NCBI RefSeq assembly: GCF_004803505.1
Contig: NZ_SSWH01000002.1
Location: 281,305 to 345,304 of the forward strand
Direction: 5' to 3'
Length of the DNA stretch: 64,000 nt
From: Arthrobacter echini
GTDB lineage: Bacteria; Actinomycetota; Actinomycetes; Actinomycetales; Micrococcaceae
This document shows positions 46,948-55,621 of this stretch, piece after piece. The notes beneath the pieces are model-generated. The model was not told where the DNA came from. It ran no database searches and worked only from the letters and a program-made list of their open reading frames with translations. Positions within the stretch are counted from its first letter, which is position 1. Every line of letters begins with the position of its first letter. A program made the translations under genes and the position numbers.

Positions 46948-48167
46948 GCCGGCGCTCCGGCTGCGGCTGTTCCGTCGAAGTCGTCCTCCGGAGATTCGAT
47001 GGCGGGGTTCTTCTCGATGGACTGCTCCCGCAGATACTGCAGCACCACGATCACCACCGCCGTCGTCGGCACCGCCAGGAAGGCGCCCACGATCCCGAAC
47101 AGCGTGCCTCCGGCCGTGACGGACGCGAGGACGACGGCGGGGTGGATCTCCAGGGTCCTCCCGACCAGCAGCGGCTGGATGAAGTTGCTCTCGAGCTGCT
47201 GGACCAGCACCACGAGCCCCAACACGATCAGCGCGCTCACCCAGCCGTAGGCGAGGAACGCCACGGCCGTTGCCAGCAGTCCCGAGACGACGGCGCCGAC
47301 CACGGGGATGAAGGCCGAGAAGAAGACGAGGACGGCGAGCGGTACGGCGAGCGGGATGTCCAGCAGCACCAGCCCGAGACCGATGAACACCGCGTCCACC
47401 AGCGCGACGGTCGCCTGGGCGACGATGTAGGAGGAGAGCGCCTTCCAGGTCCCGTTGGCGATCATCGCTGCGTGGCGGTACGCGGTGGAATTGGTCCAGC
47501 GCGAGGCCCACGGCATGAAACGGTCGCCGTCCTTGAGGAAGAAGAACGTGAAGACGAGCGTGAGCAGCACCACGATGGTGCCCGAGGTCAGTTCGCTCAA
47601 CCCGGTGGTGATACCGCTGACGATATTGCCCACGTTGGACTGCAACTGGTTCAGTGCCGTGTCCACCACTCGGTCGAGATTCGCCGAATCGAGATCCAGG
47701 GGAAGGCCGCTGACGAGCTCCACCATGTCCCGGACATTCCGCTGCGCCAGGATGGTGAGCTCGGTGATACCGCTCGCGATCGTGGGGAGCGTCAGCGCAC
47801 CGATCCCGAGGACGACCCCGATGAAACCCAGCAGCGTCAGAAGCGATGCGAGCACCCTGGGAAGGATCATGCGCAGCACCCGGTTCACCGGCCACAGCAC
47901 CGACGCGAGGAGGAGCGCGAAAAGAGTGGGCAGCACGACCGACCAGAGTGCTCCCGTGACGTACCAGAGGATCACGAGCCCTGCGAGGACGACGATGCTG
48001 CGGGCCGTCCAGGAAGCGCTGACCTTCAGTCCGTCGGCGACGGCGTGCGGCCGGAAGCGGCGGGCGGTGGAGGATCCGTGCCGGGCGCCCTCGGGAGCTG
48101 GAGCAGGGTCTGCCGGTGCGGGAGCCGTCTGGAGGTGATCCGGAGCATCGGATTCTGCGCGTGTCAC
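46944..48167 (-). CDS. AI-2E family transporter (UPF0118)
   Basis: A 407-residue membrane protein with seven to eight helices: LVILWYVTGALWSVVLPTLF, LLGFIGVVLGIGALTLPTIA, FIPVVGAVVSGLLATAVAFL, and VLIVLGLVVLVQQLESNFIQ followed by PLLVGRTLEIHPAVVLASV. Members export AI-2-like signals or act as Na+/H+ antiporters; the specific role here is unknown. The start is a GTG at 48167 with AGGA seven bases upstream. The gene follows the LOV-GGDEF-EAL gene on the same strand after a hairpin. Confidence 0.88.
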   Translation of the reverse strand: MTRAESDAPDHLQTAPAPADPAPAPEGARHGSSTARRFRPHAVADGLKVSASWTARSIVVLAGLVILWYVTGALWSVVLPTLFALLLASVLWPVNRVLRMILPRVLASLLTLLGFIGVVLGIGALTLPTIASGITELTILAQRNVRDMVELVSGLPLDLDSANLDRVVDTALNQLQSNVGNIVSGITTGLSELTSGTIVVLLTLVFTFFFLKDGDRFMPWASRWTNSTAYRHAAMIANGTWKALSSYIVAQATVALVDAVFIGLGLVLLDIPLAVPLAVLVFFSAFIPVVGAVVSGLLATAVAFLAYGWVSALIVLGLVVLVQQLESNFIQPLLVGRTLEIHPAVVLASVTAGGTLFGIVGAFLAVPTTAVVIVVLQYLREQSIEKNPAIESPEDDFDGTAAAGAPA

Positions 48168-48214
48168 GTGGCTATCCTGCCCTAATCGGCGACGTCCGGT
48201 GCGGGCAACACGAC

Positions 48215-48249
48215 CCGACGTCCGAGGAATGTGCCTTTACGGACGTCGG
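48215..48249 (-). terminator. Hairpin terminator after the LOV-GGDEF-EAL gene
   Basis: CCGACGTCCG (48215-48224) and CGGACGTCGG (48240-48249) are exact complements around 15 bases. It lies between the stop of the GGDEF-EAL gene and the AI-2E start on the same strand, so it may reduce read-through. Confidence 0.55.
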
Positions 48250-48260
48250 TCACCTGCACG

Positions 48261-50291
48261 TCACGGGGAACCGCTCTGCCCTGTCATCCTTGTGTCGGAG
48301 GGTGCGGCGCTGCACACCTGCTGCACGAACCAGTCGACCATGAGCCTGCCCGCGCTCAGATGCACCGCACGCCCGTCGTGCTGCTGTGCATGCCAGCGCT
48401 CGACGCCGGCCGGCGAGCCCATTGCGGAGAGGAAGTGGCTGAGCGGACACGCCTGCAGAGCACGAGCGTGCGGTGAACCCAACCGAGCGAACTGCCAGTG
48501 GTACGCCAGCGCCCCGAGGTGGGTCCGAAACCGGTCGGGGCTGAGTGATTCGTTGAACCGCGACGCGAAGGCCGGGACCTCGTCGCCCGGCAGTGGTGGG
48601 CTGAAGTAGTAGCCCTGGCCGAGGGCTGCGCCGAGGATGGTGACGGCTTCGGCCACACCTCGCTCCTCGATGCCCTCGATCACCACCGTCTTCCCGACGT
48701 CGCGTCCCAACTGGATCAGCGCGGCGATCATGCTCAGCACATCGGTGGGTCGCGAGTGGATCCCGGCGAGCAGCTCCTGATCCAGCTTGATGGAGTTGAA
48801 GGGCAGGGACGAGAGCCGGTTGAGGCTGCTGTACCCGGCGCCGAGGTCGTCCATGGCCAAGCCGATCCCCAGCCGGACAATCTTCAGCAGGACCTCCCGC
48901 TGCACCTCGGAATCGAGATTCCCGGATTCGAGCAGTTCGAGGGTCAGTCGCTGCGGCTCCACCCCGTGATGCGCGAGGCGTTCGCTCAGGAATCCGAGCA
49001 GCCCCGGGTGCTTGAGGACGGTCGGCGGCAGATTGACGGAGAGCTCGGCCCTCACCCCGGCACTGCTCCACCGGCTGAACTGCTCCAGTGCCTGGTCGAG
49101 GACGAGCCGGAAAAGGCGTACCAGGTCGGTCTCGTCGAAGTGCGGCAGGAACTCCGCGGGAGCCATGAGGTGCTCCCCGGGCAGGTCGAGCCGGGCGAGG
49201 GCCTCGAAGAGATGCACGGTGCCTTCACGCAGATTGACGACCGGTTGCAGGTGCACCACCACACCGGTGTCGAGCGCCCGACGGCACGCCCGGCCGAAAG
49301 CCTCGGGCGGCTCCTGGACCGTGTCGTACCCGGACCTGGTGCCGCTCACCTCATCAGCTGCACCGGCGCCGATCTCCCACCACTGCGTGCGGTCCGCCTT
49401 GCGTTGTTTCACCGCGTAGAGTGCCTCGTCCGCGGCCCTGAGGACGCCGGCGGCGTCGGACCTGCCGTCCTCGACGAGCGCCACTCCCATGCTCATACTG
49501 ATCAGGACGGCCTCGCCGTCGATCATGAAGGGCGAGCCGACGACGTCGGTCAGCGGCTCGAGGAGGCGCTTCAGCTCCCGCTTCGGGTCCGCCCGCGGGA
49601 TGTCGTGGAGGATGAGGGCGAACTCGTCCCCGCCCATCCGGCCGAGGAAGTCCTCGTCCCGGAGCCTGCCCTGGAATCGCGAAGCCCACTCCCGCAACAG
49701 CAGGTCACCCGCTGCGTGCCCGTACGTGTTGTTCACGGCACGGAAGTCGTCGAGATCGATGACCCCGACAGCCGCCACAGTCCCGGCAGAGCAACCCGCC
49801 CTCACGACCTGCCCCACACGCTGGTCCGTCCCGACGCGGTTCGGCAGGCCTGTCACCTGGTCATGCAGTGCCTGGAAGCGCAACTGCTCGAGCAGCGCCA
49901 TCCTCGTATTGATGTCCCGCTGCGTACTGACGAAATGTGTGAGCTGGCCGTCCTCCGAGTACAGCGGAGTGATCCGCAACGCATTCCAGAAGGCGGAGCC
50001 GTCCTTGCGGTAGTTGAGGATCTCCCCCTCGAAGGCGTTGCCGGACGCCAGCGCGTCCCTCATGGCCGCCGTCGTCTCCGGATCCGTCCCCGGTCCCTGG
50101 AGCATCCTGCAGTTGGTACCCAGGACCTCCTCGCGGGAGTATCCGGTGATGGAGACGAAGGACTCCGAGACGTAGAGCACCCGCTGCTGTGCGTCCGTGA
50201 TCAGGGAGATCTCCGAGGTCGCCTTCAGCGCCCTGATGAACAGCTCTCCGGGCACACCGCTACCGCCCCGTGGCCAGTCGGCCCGCTGCAT
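48261..50291 (-). CDS. LOV-GGDEF-EAL cyclic-di-GMP protein with CZB-like C-terminal segment
   Basis: A 676-residue protein. Residues 20-130 are a LOV-type PAS domain with photoactive Cys61 in GTNCRMLQGPGTDP, plus Asn93, Asn103 and Gln124 that contact flavin. Residues about 145-305 are a GGDEF domain with intact GGDEF (220-224) and an RxxD inhibition site (211-214). Residues about 330-570 are an EAL domain (EAL at 363-365, DDLGAGYSSL, IKLDQ, VIEGIEE, GQGYYFSPPL), mostly complete. Residues 590-660 carry His598, Cys615, His634 and His638 in a C-P-L...H-x3-H layout resembling CZB zinc sensors. It should make or degrade c-di-GMP under blue light. Start at 50291 has GAGGAGG seven bases upstream. 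Confidence 0.9.
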   Translation of the reverse strand: MQRADWPRGGSGVPGELFIRALKATSEISLITDAQQRVLYVSESFVSITGYSREEVLGTNCRMLQGPGTDPETTAAMRDALASGNAFEGEILNYRKDGSAFWNALRITPLYSEDGQLTHFVSTQRDINTRMALLEQLRFQALHDQVTGLPNRVGTDQRVGQVVRAGCSAGTVAAVGVIDLDDFRAVNNTYGHAAGDLLLREWASRFQGRLRDEDFLGRMGGDEFALILHDIPRADPKRELKRLLEPLTDVVGSPFMIDGEAVLISMSMGVALVEDGRSDAAGVLRAADEALYAVKQRKADRTQWWEIGAGAADEVSGTRSGYDTVQEPPEAFGRACRRALDTGVVVHLQPVVNLREGTVHLFEALARLDLPGEHLMAPAEFLPHFDETDLVRLFRLVLDQALEQFSRWSSAGVRAELSVNLPPTVLKHPGLLGFLSERLAHHGVEPQRLTLELLESGNLDSEVQREVLLKIVRLGIGLAMDDLGAGYSSLNRLSSLPFNSIKLDQELLAGIHSRPTDVLSMIAALIQLGRDVGKTVVIEGIEERGVAEAVTILGAALGQGYYFSPPLPGDEVPAFASRFNESLSPDRFRTHLGALAYHWQFARLGSPHARALQACPLSHFLSAMGSPAGVERWHAQQHDGRAVHLSAGRLMVDWFVQQVCSAAPSDTRMTGQSGSP

Positions 50292-50410
50292 GTGCTGCCT
50301 CCTCGTCCGAGCCGTGCACCGCAGCGGCCTCGAGGTCGGCGATGACACTCTCCTGACATGGATGGTAGTCCTCCATCGGCGCCAGCGGACGGCCGGACCG
50401 CTCTTGCGCT

Positions 50411-50540
50411 CCGTCCCTCCCACTGCAGCACCCCGGACGGGGGGAACGACAGCTCGTACCCATCATCCGTACCCGAAGAGCGGGAACGAGCGGACTGCTT
50501 CCGTCCCTCCCAGCCCGGCAACCCCAACAGTGGGAGCACG
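50411..50540. repeat. Two copies of a CCGTCC(C/A)TCCCA ... GTGGGA hairpin repeat
   Basis: The copies at 50411-50450 and 50501-50540 begin CCGTCCCTCCCA. The second closes as a CTCCCA/TGGGAG stem. The first ends GGGGAACGAC and can instead form CCGTCC/GGACGG. Four related copies are at 53921-54117, on the other side of the sugar ABC operon. They occupy the 368-bp non-coding region 50292-50659, in which I see no gene. Confidence 0.6.
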
Positions 50541-50659
50541 TGCGACACGGTCAGCACGATTCCGACTCCCGCCCGAGATCTGCCGGCGTCGAAAATCGTC
50601 CTCCTGGAGGGGTCCGGGCTGTTGTACGTTGTGATCAACCTCACCCGAAAGGCATGAAA

Positions 50660-51967
50660 ATGACTATTTCCAGACGGCAGATCCTCGGCGGAGCCGGCCT
50701 TCTCGCTGCAACTGCCGCGCTGAACGGGTGTGCGGGATTCTCGGGCGGCGGCAACAATGACGGCGGCGATGGCGGGGAGAACACCCTGAGCTTCACCACC
50801 TGGGGCAGCCCGGCGGAGGAAGAAGGATTCCGTCGGGGCATCGAGGCGTTCGAAGCAGCCAATTCAGGTGTCCGCGTCGAGCTCGATCTCGTGCCCTACG
50901 AGCAGATCTTCACGAACATCGATGCACAGCTGCAGGCCAATACAGCTCCCGATCTGTTCCGTGTCGACTACGGCACCATCGGCGCCTACAGCAGCCAGGA
51001 TCAGCTGCTCGATCTCAGCAGCTACTTCGATGCCGCCGCGGGCGAGGAGTTCCTCCCCGCGATGTGGCAGGCCATCCAGTTCGACGGCAAGCCCTTCGGT
51101 GTGCCCCACCAGACCGACACCTCGGCCATCGTCTACCGCACGGACCTCCTCGGGGACGCCGGGATCACCGACATTCCCGACAGCCTCGACTCCGCCTGGA
51201 CGTGGGACGAGTTCCGGGCGGTCGCGGAGCAGCTGCGGGCCTCGCTGCCCGATGAGCTCTACCCCTTCGTCTACAACTGGCAGCTCGGTGGCTCCCCTCG
51301 GTGGCTGAGCTGGCTCTTCCAGGCCGGCGGCAGACTGTTCAACGAGGATCTCTCGGGGTCGGCCATCGAGTCCGACGCCGGGACGAAAGCTCTCGCATTC
51401 ACGCAGGCATTCTTCACGGACGATCTCGTGCCCCCGAACAGCTCGGTCAAGTCCTCGACCTATGCGGACGACGCCTTCTCCGCAGGCACCACTGCGATGG
51501 CGTTCGTGGGCAACTTCGTGCTCCCGAGTCTCGACGCCGACATCACCGACTTCGAGTGGAGCGCGACCTATCTGCCGCAGGACGAACGCGGCGCCTCCGA
51601 CCTCGGCGGGAACGCTCTCGTGGCCACCAAGAACGCCCGTAACCCGGAGCTCGCGGCAGAATTCCTCCGGTTCATGACCCAACCGGAGCAGATGTCCGAC
51701 TTCTGCGCGCGGGCCATGGAACTGCCCACACTGAAGAGCCTGGTCGGCACGGATCTCGACTACCAGACGCGCCCGGACATCGCCGGCATCTTCGTGGACC
51801 AGGCCACCACGCTTCAGCCCTCCGACGTCGAGCAGCTCACCTCCCCTGCGATGGCGAGCATCAATCCCGCACTCAGCGATCAGCTCGAGGCCGCCTTCAC
51901 CCAGGGTCAGCCCGTGGAGGAGACCCTGGCCAACATCGCCGCCGCGGTCGACCAGGCAACCGGCTGA
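50660..51967 (+). CDS. Sugar ABC transporter substrate-binding lipoprotein
   Basis: A 435-residue family 1 extracellular solute-binding protein. The signal has a twin-arginine motif (SRRQILGGAGLLAATAALNGC), so it may be exported folded through Tat and lipidated at the Cys of LNGC. Family text includes SFTTWGSPAEEEGFRRGIEA, VPYEQIFTNIDAQLQANTAP, and LVATKNARNPELAAEFLRFM. ATG at 50660 has GAAAGG seven bases upstream and is better spaced than the ATG at 50654. It starts a three-gene importer operon with no ATPase, which must be supplied elsewhere (MsmK/UgpC-type). Confidence 0.9.
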   Translation: MTISRRQILGGAGLLAATAALNGCAGFSGGGNNDGGDGGENTLSFTTWGSPAEEEGFRRGIEAFEAANSGVRVELDLVPYEQIFTNIDAQLQANTAPDLFRVDYGTIGAYSSQDQLLDLSSYFDAAAGEEFLPAMWQAIQFDGKPFGVPHQTDTSAIVYRTDLLGDAGITDIPDSLDSAWTWDEFRAVAEQLRASLPDELYPFVYNWQLGGSPRWLSWLFQAGGRLFNEDLSGSAIESDAGTKALAFTQAFFTDDLVPPNSSVKSSTYADDAFSAGTTAMAFVGNFVLPSLDADITDFEWSATYLPQDERGASDLGGNALVATKNARNPELAAEFLRFMTQPEQMSDFCARAMELPTLKSLVGTDLDYQTRPDIAGIFVDQATTLQPSDVEQLTSPAMASINPALSDQLEAAFTQGQPVEETLANIAAAVDQATG

Positions 51968-52932
51968 TGGCTGCAGACACCTCGACCCGCGAGGAGACCG
52001 CCAGGGATGTGACACCGTCGCTACCGGCCACCACCTATACCACCAGGGCGGGACGGACCTCCCGGACTGGTCGGTCCACGCTCGCTTCCTACGGGTTCCT
52101 CGGCCCCAATCTGATCCTGCTGGGAGTCTTTCTCTTCCTGCCGCTCGGGTGGGCGCTGTTGATCAGCTTCCAGGAGTCGAGTGGATTCGGCGCCACCGGC
52201 TGGGTGGGTCTCGACAACTACCAGCGGCTGGTCAGCGATCCGACCTTCTGGCAGTCGTCCCTCAACACCGCCGTCTTCACTCTCATCACGGTCCCGCTGA
52301 GTCTTGCCCTCGGCCTCGGTCTCGCGGTCCTCATGAACTCCGTTCTGCCCGGCCGCAAGCTGTTCCGCACGCTCATCTACCTGCCGATGGTCATCTCGGG
52401 TGTGGCAACCGCACTCATGGGTGTCCTGCTGTTCGACGAATCCACCGGCATCATCAACAAACTGCTGAGGGAGAGCGGCTTCCCGGGGCTGCCCTGGCAG
52501 TCGCAGGGCACAGCTGCCTTCGTCTCGATCATCCTGGTGACGCTGTGGATCCGCGTCGGCTTCAACATGGTGATCTACCTGGCCGGATTGCAGGGCATCT
52601 CCCCGGAGCTCTACGAGGCCGCGAAGCTCGACGGCGCGACATCATGGCAGCAGTTCCGGTTCCTCACCGTGCCCCTCGTGGGCCCGTCCACGTTCTTCCT
52701 GCTGATCATGGACGTGATCTATTCCTTCCAGGTCTTCGACACCATCTTCGTGATGACGGCCGGAGGTCCCGGTCGGTCGACCTCCGTCCTCGTGACCTAC
52801 GCCTATGAGAACGGATTCGTCACGCGGGACCAGAGCTATGCCGCAGCGATCGGCATCGTCATCTTCCTGATCACGCTGATCTTCACCGCGATCCAGTGGC
52901 GCGGCAATCGTTCCCGCGACACTGCCGGATAG
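51967..52932 (+). CDS. Sugar ABC transporter permease (MalF/UgpA-type)
   Basis: A 321-residue permease with six helices after a 45-residue N-tail. LILLGVFLFLPLGWALLISF is the first helix and ISPELYEAAKLDGATSWQQF is the EAA coupling motif that docks on the ATPase. The ATG overlaps the binding-protein stop by one base (TGATG). Confidence 0.92.
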   Translation: MAADTSTREETARDVTPSLPATTYTTRAGRTSRTGRSTLASYGFLGPNLILLGVFLFLPLGWALLISFQESSGFGATGWVGLDNYQRLVSDPTFWQSSLNTAVFTLITVPLSLALGLGLAVLMNSVLPGRKLFRTLIYLPMVISGVATALMGVLLFDESTGIINKLLRESGFPGLPWQSQGTAAFVSIILVTLWIRVGFNMVIYLAGLQGISPELYEAAKLDGATSWQQFRFLTVPLVGPSTFFLLIMDVIYSFQVFDTIFVMTAGGPGRSTSVLVTYAYENGFVTRDQSYAAAIGIVIFLITLIFTAIQWRGNRSRDTAG

Positions 52933-52950
52933 CACCAGGACAGGATTCCC

Positions 52951-53868
52951 ATGGCTCCCTCGCATTCCGTCGACGCTCCCGATATGTCGATCCCGACCGC
53001 CGACGACGGTACTCCTGACGCTTTCGTCGAGCGTGAACGGCAGGTCCCTCGCGCCCAGCGCGTGTCCGCCGTCGTCCGCCTCGTCGTGGCGATCGTCGTC
53101 GGGCTCATCATGATGTTCCCGCTGTACTGGATGGTCACGCTCGCCTTCTCGCCGAGAACCGACGTCTTCAGCAGGGACCTCTATCTCTGGCCCTCCGAAT
53201 GGACCCTCGAGAACTTCCGCACCATCTTCGACGGTTTCCCGACTCTCACCTGGTTCGGCAACTCCGTGATCATCACGGTGATCGTCACCTTCTTGACGGT
53301 CCTGGTGAACCTGCTGGCCGGATACGCGTTCGCGAAGCTGGATTTCAGGGGTAAGGGTGCCATCTTCCTCCTGGTCCTGAGCACCATGATGATCCCCGTG
53401 CAGGTGCTCATGGTGGCCCAGTTCCGCCTCGTCGCCGAACTCGGGATATACGGCACGTTCTGGGCGGTGATCTTCCCGTCCGCGGCGTCCGCATTCGGTA
53501 TCTTCCTGGCGCGTCAGTTCATGATCGCCATCCCCGACGAACTGATCGAGGCGGCGAAGGTGGACGGTGCGGGCACCATCCGGATCTTCCTGCAGATCGT
53601 CCTTCCGCTGTGCAAGCCGCTCATCGCGGTGCTCGTGCTCCTGACGGTGATGTACCAGTGGAACGACTTCGCGTGGCCGCTGATCGCGTTGAAGGACAGC
53701 GAACTCTTCACGCTGCCCATCGGTCTGCTGTATCTGCGGGGCCAGTACGGTGCCGACTACGGGGCGATCATGGCGCTGGCGCTCATCTCGATCACGCCGA
53801 TCATCATCCTGTTCCTCGCCTTCCAGAAGTACTTCGTGCAGGGCCTTGCCCGGAGCGGTATCAGGTAG
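52951..53868 (+). CDS. Sugar ABC transporter permease (MalG/UgpE-type)
   Basis: A 305-residue permease: VRLVVAIVVGLIMMFPLYWM first helix, LDFRGKGAIFLLVLSTMMIP and the coupling motif IPDELIEAAKVDGAGTIRIF, ending FQKYFVQGLARSGIR as in MalG homologues. It follows its partner after 18 bases. Substrate probably an oligo- or disaccharide. The next sequence is a repeat cluster, not a glycosidase. Confidence 0.92.
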   Translation: MAPSHSVDAPDMSIPTADDGTPDAFVERERQVPRAQRVSAVVRLVVAIVVGLIMMFPLYWMVTLAFSPRTDVFSRDLYLWPSEWTLENFRTIFDGFPTLTWFGNSVIITVIVTFLTVLVNLLAGYAFAKLDFRGKGAIFLLVLSTMMIPVQVLMVAQFRLVAELGIYGTFWAVIFPSAASAFGIFLARQFMIAIPDELIEAAKVDGAGTIRIFLQIVLPLCKPLIAVLVLLTVMYQWNDFAWPLIALKDSELFTLPIGLLYLRGQYGADYGAIMALALISITPIIILFLAFQKYFVQGLARSGIR

Positions 53869-53920
53869 GCCCGCTCGTCGTCGCGCTGATCGCCGCACCA
53901 GTGCAGGGCGCGCACGCTCT

Positions 53921-54117
53921 CCATCCCACGCGAACACCCCGGGCAGTGGGAACGACCGAAGCGCCGCAGCGAAGCACCCCGTCCATCCCACGCGAACGGC
54001 CCGGGCAGTGGGAACGAGCAACCATTCCCACTCCTCGGCTCCATGCAGTGGGAACGACCGAAGCGCCGCAGCGAAGCACCCCGTCCATCCCACGCGAACG
54101 GCCCGGGCAGTGGGACG
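53921..54117. repeat. Cluster of four TCCCAC/GTGGGA hairpins with an exact 71-bp duplication
   Basis: Hairpin units are at 53921-53955, 53979-54017, 54022-54058 and 54081-54117. Each has TCCCA(C)...CAGTGGGA arms and most end AACGA. Bases 53943-54013 and 54045-54115 are identical over 71 bp, 102 bp apart. The cluster follows the last sugar permease gene, and the stretch 53869-54254 holds no gene. The hairpins may end transcription of the operon. Confidence 0.75.
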
Positions 54118-54254
54118 GACCGGAGCGCACCGCCAGCCGTAGCACTCGCTCGCAGGTACCCGACGTTCCGCGACGCCCCAGATGGAGCCCACGACGTCGC
54201 CGCGCTTCGCTAGGGTTGTGCCGTTGTCCCACGACCTGCCCCTCGAGGAGTTCC

Positions 54255-54698
54255 ATGCGTCGCCTTCCGTTCTGCGGCCTGGTTGCCGGGGCCTGTGCCC
54301 TGGTGCTCGGCCTGAGCGGCTGCGCGGGAGGACCGGTGATCGACGTCCTGGACGAGGAGCAGACGGATCAGGACGTCCTGACCATCCAGACCGACCTGGA
54401 CGGCATCGACCTCGCGAGTACGCGATTCCTGGCCGAGCGCGACGGCGTGGAATACTTCGCAGCCCGGCCGGAGGCCGACAGCGGAGCAGCAGGGAGCGTT
54501 TGCCTGCTCGTGCAGGAGGGAATCGGTGTGGGGCTCGAGTGCGGACCCCTCGAAGCCGGCACGGCAGGTCCGACCATCCGCGACAGCCGGGTCACCGCAG
54601 TCCTTCTCCCGGACCAGATCGACCGGAACGATCTGGCGGACCAGGGCTTCGAACTGCTGCATCCCAATCTGGCGATCCGCCCTGCGGACGCCGAATAG
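54255..54698 (+). CDS. Small lipoprotein of unknown function
   Basis: A 147-residue protein with a signal peptide and lipobox LGLSGC (RLPFCGLVAGACALVLGLSG, Cys at about residue 23), followed by a compact acidic domain with GVEYFAARPEADSGAAGSVC and VQEGIGVGLECGPLE. Two Cys in that domain could form a disulfide outside the cell. I do not recognise the family. ATG at 54255 has GAGGAG four bases upstream. Confidence 0.7.
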   Translation: MRRLPFCGLVAGACALVLGLSGCAGGPVIDVLDEEQTDQDVLTIQTDLDGIDLASTRFLAERDGVEYFAARPEADSGAAGSVCLLVQEGIGVGLECGPLEAGTAGPTIRDSRVTAVLLPDQIDRNDLADQGFELLHPNLAIRPADAE

Positions 54699-54739
54699 GG
54701 CTGCCCCTGCCGGCAAGCTGCTACCGAGCACAAGCTTCA

Positions 54740-54768
54740 ATGACCAGGGCTGCACCGATGCCTATAAT
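54740..54768 (+). promoter_or_regulatory. Promoter with consensus -10 for a leaderless DUF429 transcript
   Basis: ATGACC (54740-54745) and TATAAT (54763-54768) are 17 bases apart. Transcription would begin at about 54774-54775, on the GTG itself, and no ribosome-binding site precedes that codon. Confidence 0.6.
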
Positions 54769-54773
54769 CGGGG

Positions 54774-55517
54774 GTGCTCACAGCCGGAGTGGACCTCGCC
54801 GCCGAATCGACGGGAACTGCCCTCGCCGTGCTGGACTGGTCGGGAGCCGAAGTGAACGCGCAGGTCCACCTCGGTACGTCCGACGCCGAAATTGCCGCCA
54901 CTGCCCCGAAGGTCGCCACACTGGGCATCGACTGCGCGTTCGGCTGGCCCGACGACTTCGTCGCGTTCATCACACGCCACGCCCGCGGTGACCGCGTCGA
55001 CAGCACGGTCGACGCGGGCATGGCGTGGCGCCGCAGGCTCGCCTACCGTGCCACCGATCGCGCCACCCGCGACATCACCGGCCGCTGGCCCCTGAGCGTG
55101 GCCACCGATCGGCTCGGGCTGACCGCCATGCACTGCGCCGTCCTGCTCGACGCCGTCTCGGACGCCCTCGGCGCACCGGTGGACCGCTCCGGTGCCGGCA
55201 CCGCCGTCGAGGTGTATCCCTCCGCGACCCTTCGCGGCTGGCAGTTCGACACCCGTGGATACAAGAACGACGCCGACGTGCGCCGGACACTCGTCGCGCG
55301 ACTTCTCGAACGTGCCCCCTGGCTCGCTCTCGATGAGGAGACGCTGGCGCTCGTCGTGGCCTCCGACGACGCGTTCGATGCTGTCGTCGCCGCGCTCGCT
55401 GCCCGGGCGCATGCCCTCGGTCTGAGCCATCCTGTCCCCCACGGGTATCACGAGCAGGCACGCCGTGAAGGATGGATCGCGCTACCCGTGGGACCGTTGG
55501 AGGATCTTGCTCCCTGA
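54774..55517 (+). CDS. DUF429 domain protein
   Basis: A 247-residue protein with the DUF429 (RNase H-like) fold: N-terminal TAGVDLAAESTGTALAVLDW, then TLGIDCAFGWPDDFVAFI, YRATDRATRDITGRWPLSVA, AVEVYPSATLRGW and the C-terminal SDDAFDAVVAALAARAHALG. Conserved Asp residues (GVDLA, GIDCAFGWP, SDDAFDA) suggest metal binding, possibly nuclease activity, but no role is established. The GTG at 54774 is the only convenient start and lies 5 bases after a perfect TATAAT. Confidence 0.85.
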   Translation: MLTAGVDLAAESTGTALAVLDWSGAEVNAQVHLGTSDAEIAATAPKVATLGIDCAFGWPDDFVAFITRHARGDRVDSTVDAGMAWRRRLAYRATDRATRDITGRWPLSVATDRLGLTAMHCAVLLDAVSDALGAPVDRSGAGTAVEVYPSATLRGWQFDTRGYKNDADVRRTLVARLLERAPWLALDEETLALVVASDDAFDAVVAALAARAHALGLSHPVPHGYHEQARREGWIALPVGPLEDLAP

Positions 55518-55621
55518 CCGTGCCGTTCAGAAACGCAACCCGGGACTCGGGTATGACGTCGGCTCATCCACTCTGTCGGGCGTCCATGGAATAACGACGA
55601 TCCGACGCGGTTGTGCAGGAC

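Noticed and set aside
52642-54192. 516-codon minus-strand frame across the permease gene and repeats
   Set aside because: It contains the translated 71-bp repeat twice (VPTARAVRVGWTGCFAAALR) and is otherwise antisense to two permease genes. Not coding.
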